A stretch of 7,103 nt of DNA from Flavobacteriales bacterium (lineage in GTDB: Bacteria; Bacteroidota; Bacteroidia; Flavobacteriales; UA16), in the NCBI GenBank assembly GCA_002683735.1, contig NYTZ01000140.1:1-7103 (forward strand), given 5' to 3'. Position numbers and translations under genes: made by a program. Of this stretch, positions 5,527 to 7,103 are shown in pieces. Every line of letters starts with the position of its first letter. The stretch's first letter is position 1. Under the pieces are notes generated by a model. The model saw only the letters and a list, made by a program, of their open reading frames with translations, had not been told where the DNA came from and did not search any database.

Positions 5527-6969
5527 CTCCTTGAGGTCGCTCTCCGAGAACGCAGCCTGGATAGCATCGCAATAATAAAACTCAGCATCAACATGTTGCT
5601 GGAGCCGGCGCTTATCCAAGATCTTGAGGAGCTCCACTTCCGTAATTGTCGGGAGATACTCCGTGATAAGGGCCACGAGAACTTTGAAGATCGTCCCAAC
5701 GCCATCTGGAGTCGCGATGCGCAAAACCTTGGCCAGCTTCTTGAGCGTCTCAAAATTGATGTTGTAGAACGCTTCCTTAGCCGCTGCCTGGAGCGGGCCG
5801 ACAGGCTCTCCCACCTTTCGAGCCATTACACCTTTGAACGGCGGGCCGTGCCGCGCCGGCTGCTTGCCAGGCTCACCTGCGTCTGCGAGCGCACTCATCA
5901 TCGCACGTTTCCGGTGGGCGGCAAAGTACGCAGGGCCGCACCAAGAGACCGGCAAGACTTCCCAACCGAAATCGGCTCCCGTGTTCAAGACCACGTCCCA
6001 ATAATAGCTTGCAGGAATGCGAGAGTCAAAGCCGCGAGGCCTGAAGAAGTCGTCGCCGTCGTACGTCCCTATCTCGACGCCCCAGAGCAGAACCGCAGCG
6101 TGCTCCACATCGCCGAGGCTCATGAACCATTGTTGCGTGCACTTGCGGCGGCACAGCGTGCCCGCCGGGAGCAAACAACTGAGCCAGCAGGACTCGGCCA
6201 ACTCCCACACCCCGGTGCTCCTGCAATGCGCGAACAGCGCCATGTGCGCGAAGTCCTTCGCGCCAGAGAGGGCAGTGCAAGTCTTCCACGTCGCATTACC
6301 CTTGGAAGATATCCCATGCAAGTTCACTACCGGTTTGTTCGCCCTCACCTGGAAGTACGTTGAAGGCACCTTGGTCGGCAGTTGCGCGGCCCTGGAAATG
6401 GGGCACTCCTTGTAGCTCATCTCGTCGTACTTGTGCACGCTGTTAAGCACCCTCCGCTGAATCGGAGTAACCCAGGTCTTGATGAGCGACAAGACCCTGC
6501 TTGCGTTGTGCCTTGACTCAGCGTCCCTGAGCCTTTGAAATGAATCTTCGATCATCTTCGTCTGCCCGAGCTGGAAACAATTCTCGGCAATCTCGTAACA
6601 CATATGTGCCGTCCTGGCGCCCCAATTGTCCGACATACCTTGAGAGGCTATCTCCTGCGCCACAGGATGTTCCCATGGGCTCTCCTCGGCCTTCTGCTTC
6701 ACCCAAGCGTCGCTGCAACAACTGGCCGCCTGCCAATCCTCGAAGCGGGACTTGACAATGTTCATGAACTCCTGCACCACGTGGTCGCCCTCTTCACTTG
6801 CGAGGCACTTCGCAAGGACGCCCGGCATGGTCTCCAAGGCCCCCAACGCGCTCCTGAGGCACGCGTTCACGATCGCCATGAGGAAGGTGACCAAGAGCGA
6901 CCCCCACACGCCCTGACCAAATGCAATGATCATACCCCACCAACTCCCATAACGCCCCTGCCCATGCAT
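5527..6969 (-). CDS. Gene 1, exon 1: large lineage-specific protein of unknown function
   Basis: This is the longest open frame in the window and gives residues 1-481 if translation starts at the ATG at 6969-6967. A GTG lies one codon upstream and an in-frame TAG nine codons before that GTG. Residues 8-38 are hydrophobic (GMIIAFGQGVWGSLLVTFL) and could form a membrane segment. Residues 231-277 are rich in Cys and His, including C261-x3-C265-x7-C273-x3-C277, a possible metal site. Residues 398-455 are strongly helical (LKKLAKVLRIATPDGVGTIF). The frame runs on to a TAG at 5514-5512, but I place the exon end at AAG GAG|GTCTCG, which joins exon 2 in phase. The 325-codon plus-strand frame opposite it is a shadow. 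I do not recognise an enzyme family. The helical segment recalls repeats in dinoflagellate multicopy families, from memory. A phase-0 acceptor at 6913 (TTTGGTCAG|G) is an alternative exon start, which would remove residues 1-19. Confidence 0.72.
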
Positions 6970-6999
6970 CACAAAGGAAGGGGACGCTGCGCGTGACTA

Positions 7000-7078
7000 C
7001 TGTGGAACGCGTTGGAGCAGCGGGAGTAGCGGAAGGACGGAACGATGCACGAGGTGAGGTTGAGAGAGGGGGTGGGCT
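7000..7078 (-). promoter_or_regulatory. Pyrimidine-rich tract ending in acceptor-like ACAG, upstream of gene 1
   Basis: Read on the minus strand, this stretch is mostly C and T (for example CCACCCCCTCTCTCAACCTC) and ends GCGTTCCACAG at 7000. It lies about 30 nt before the ATG of gene 1, and a second AG (CGCGCAG) follows at 6988. It could be the acceptor of an upstream cis intron. In a dinoflagellate it could instead be the acceptor for the trans-spliced leader added to nuclear mRNAs. The sequence alone does not distinguish these. Confidence 0.35.
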
Positions 7079-7103
7079 TTGGATCATAATCAAGACCTGC
7101 CGG

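Noticed and set aside
5386..6363. Plus-strand frame of 325 codons
   Set aside because: It lies wholly opposite exon 1 and its intron. Its composition is Arg/Leu-rich as expected for an antisense shadow of G+C-rich codons, while the minus frame is longer and more protein-like.

Overview
The window looks like nuclear DNA from an intron-rich protist, most likely a dinoflagellate or a close alveolate relative. Three things point there: about half the bases are G+C, there is no bacterial operon structure or ribosome-binding sites, and the coding patches are separated by stretches with GT...AG boundaries. The largest protein also ends in a Trp/Arg-rich module ending ATGEECPHEWI, which I recall from large lineage-specific dinoflagellate families. 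That recollection was not checked by a search. All credible coding sequence lies on the minus strand, so the window reads from high to low coordinates.

Layout on the minus strand. (1) 7103-6970: pyrimidine-rich leader ending in a splice-acceptor-like AG. (2) 6969-4772: gene 1, a 1443-nt exon and a 408-nt exon joined over a 347-nt intron (5526-5180), giving a predicted 616-residue protein. (3) 4771-3178: mostly non-coding, with a few weak exon-like patches and a cluster of hairpins. (4) 3177-1315: gene 2, a chain of seven short exons that I rebuilt from splice signals and reading phase, giving a predicted 267-residue protein. (5) 1314-663: no clear gene. (6) 662-249: an intact 137-codon reading frame with a tandem helix-hairpin-helix domain and a CX3CX3C motif. 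(7) 248-1: nothing recognised.

Nearly all the inferred introns sit in phase 0, with AG|G or AG|C acceptors. Because of this, genes 1 and 2 could be parts of one longer transcript: a phase-0 donor (AGG|GTTGGC) lies 10 bases before the stop of gene 1. I cannot settle this from sequence alone. No function is assigned to gene 1 or gene 2. The AP2-like end of gene 1 and the HhH domain at 249-662 both suggest contact with DNA, but that is inference. No tRNA, rRNA, CRISPR array, insertion sequence or plus-strand gene was found.
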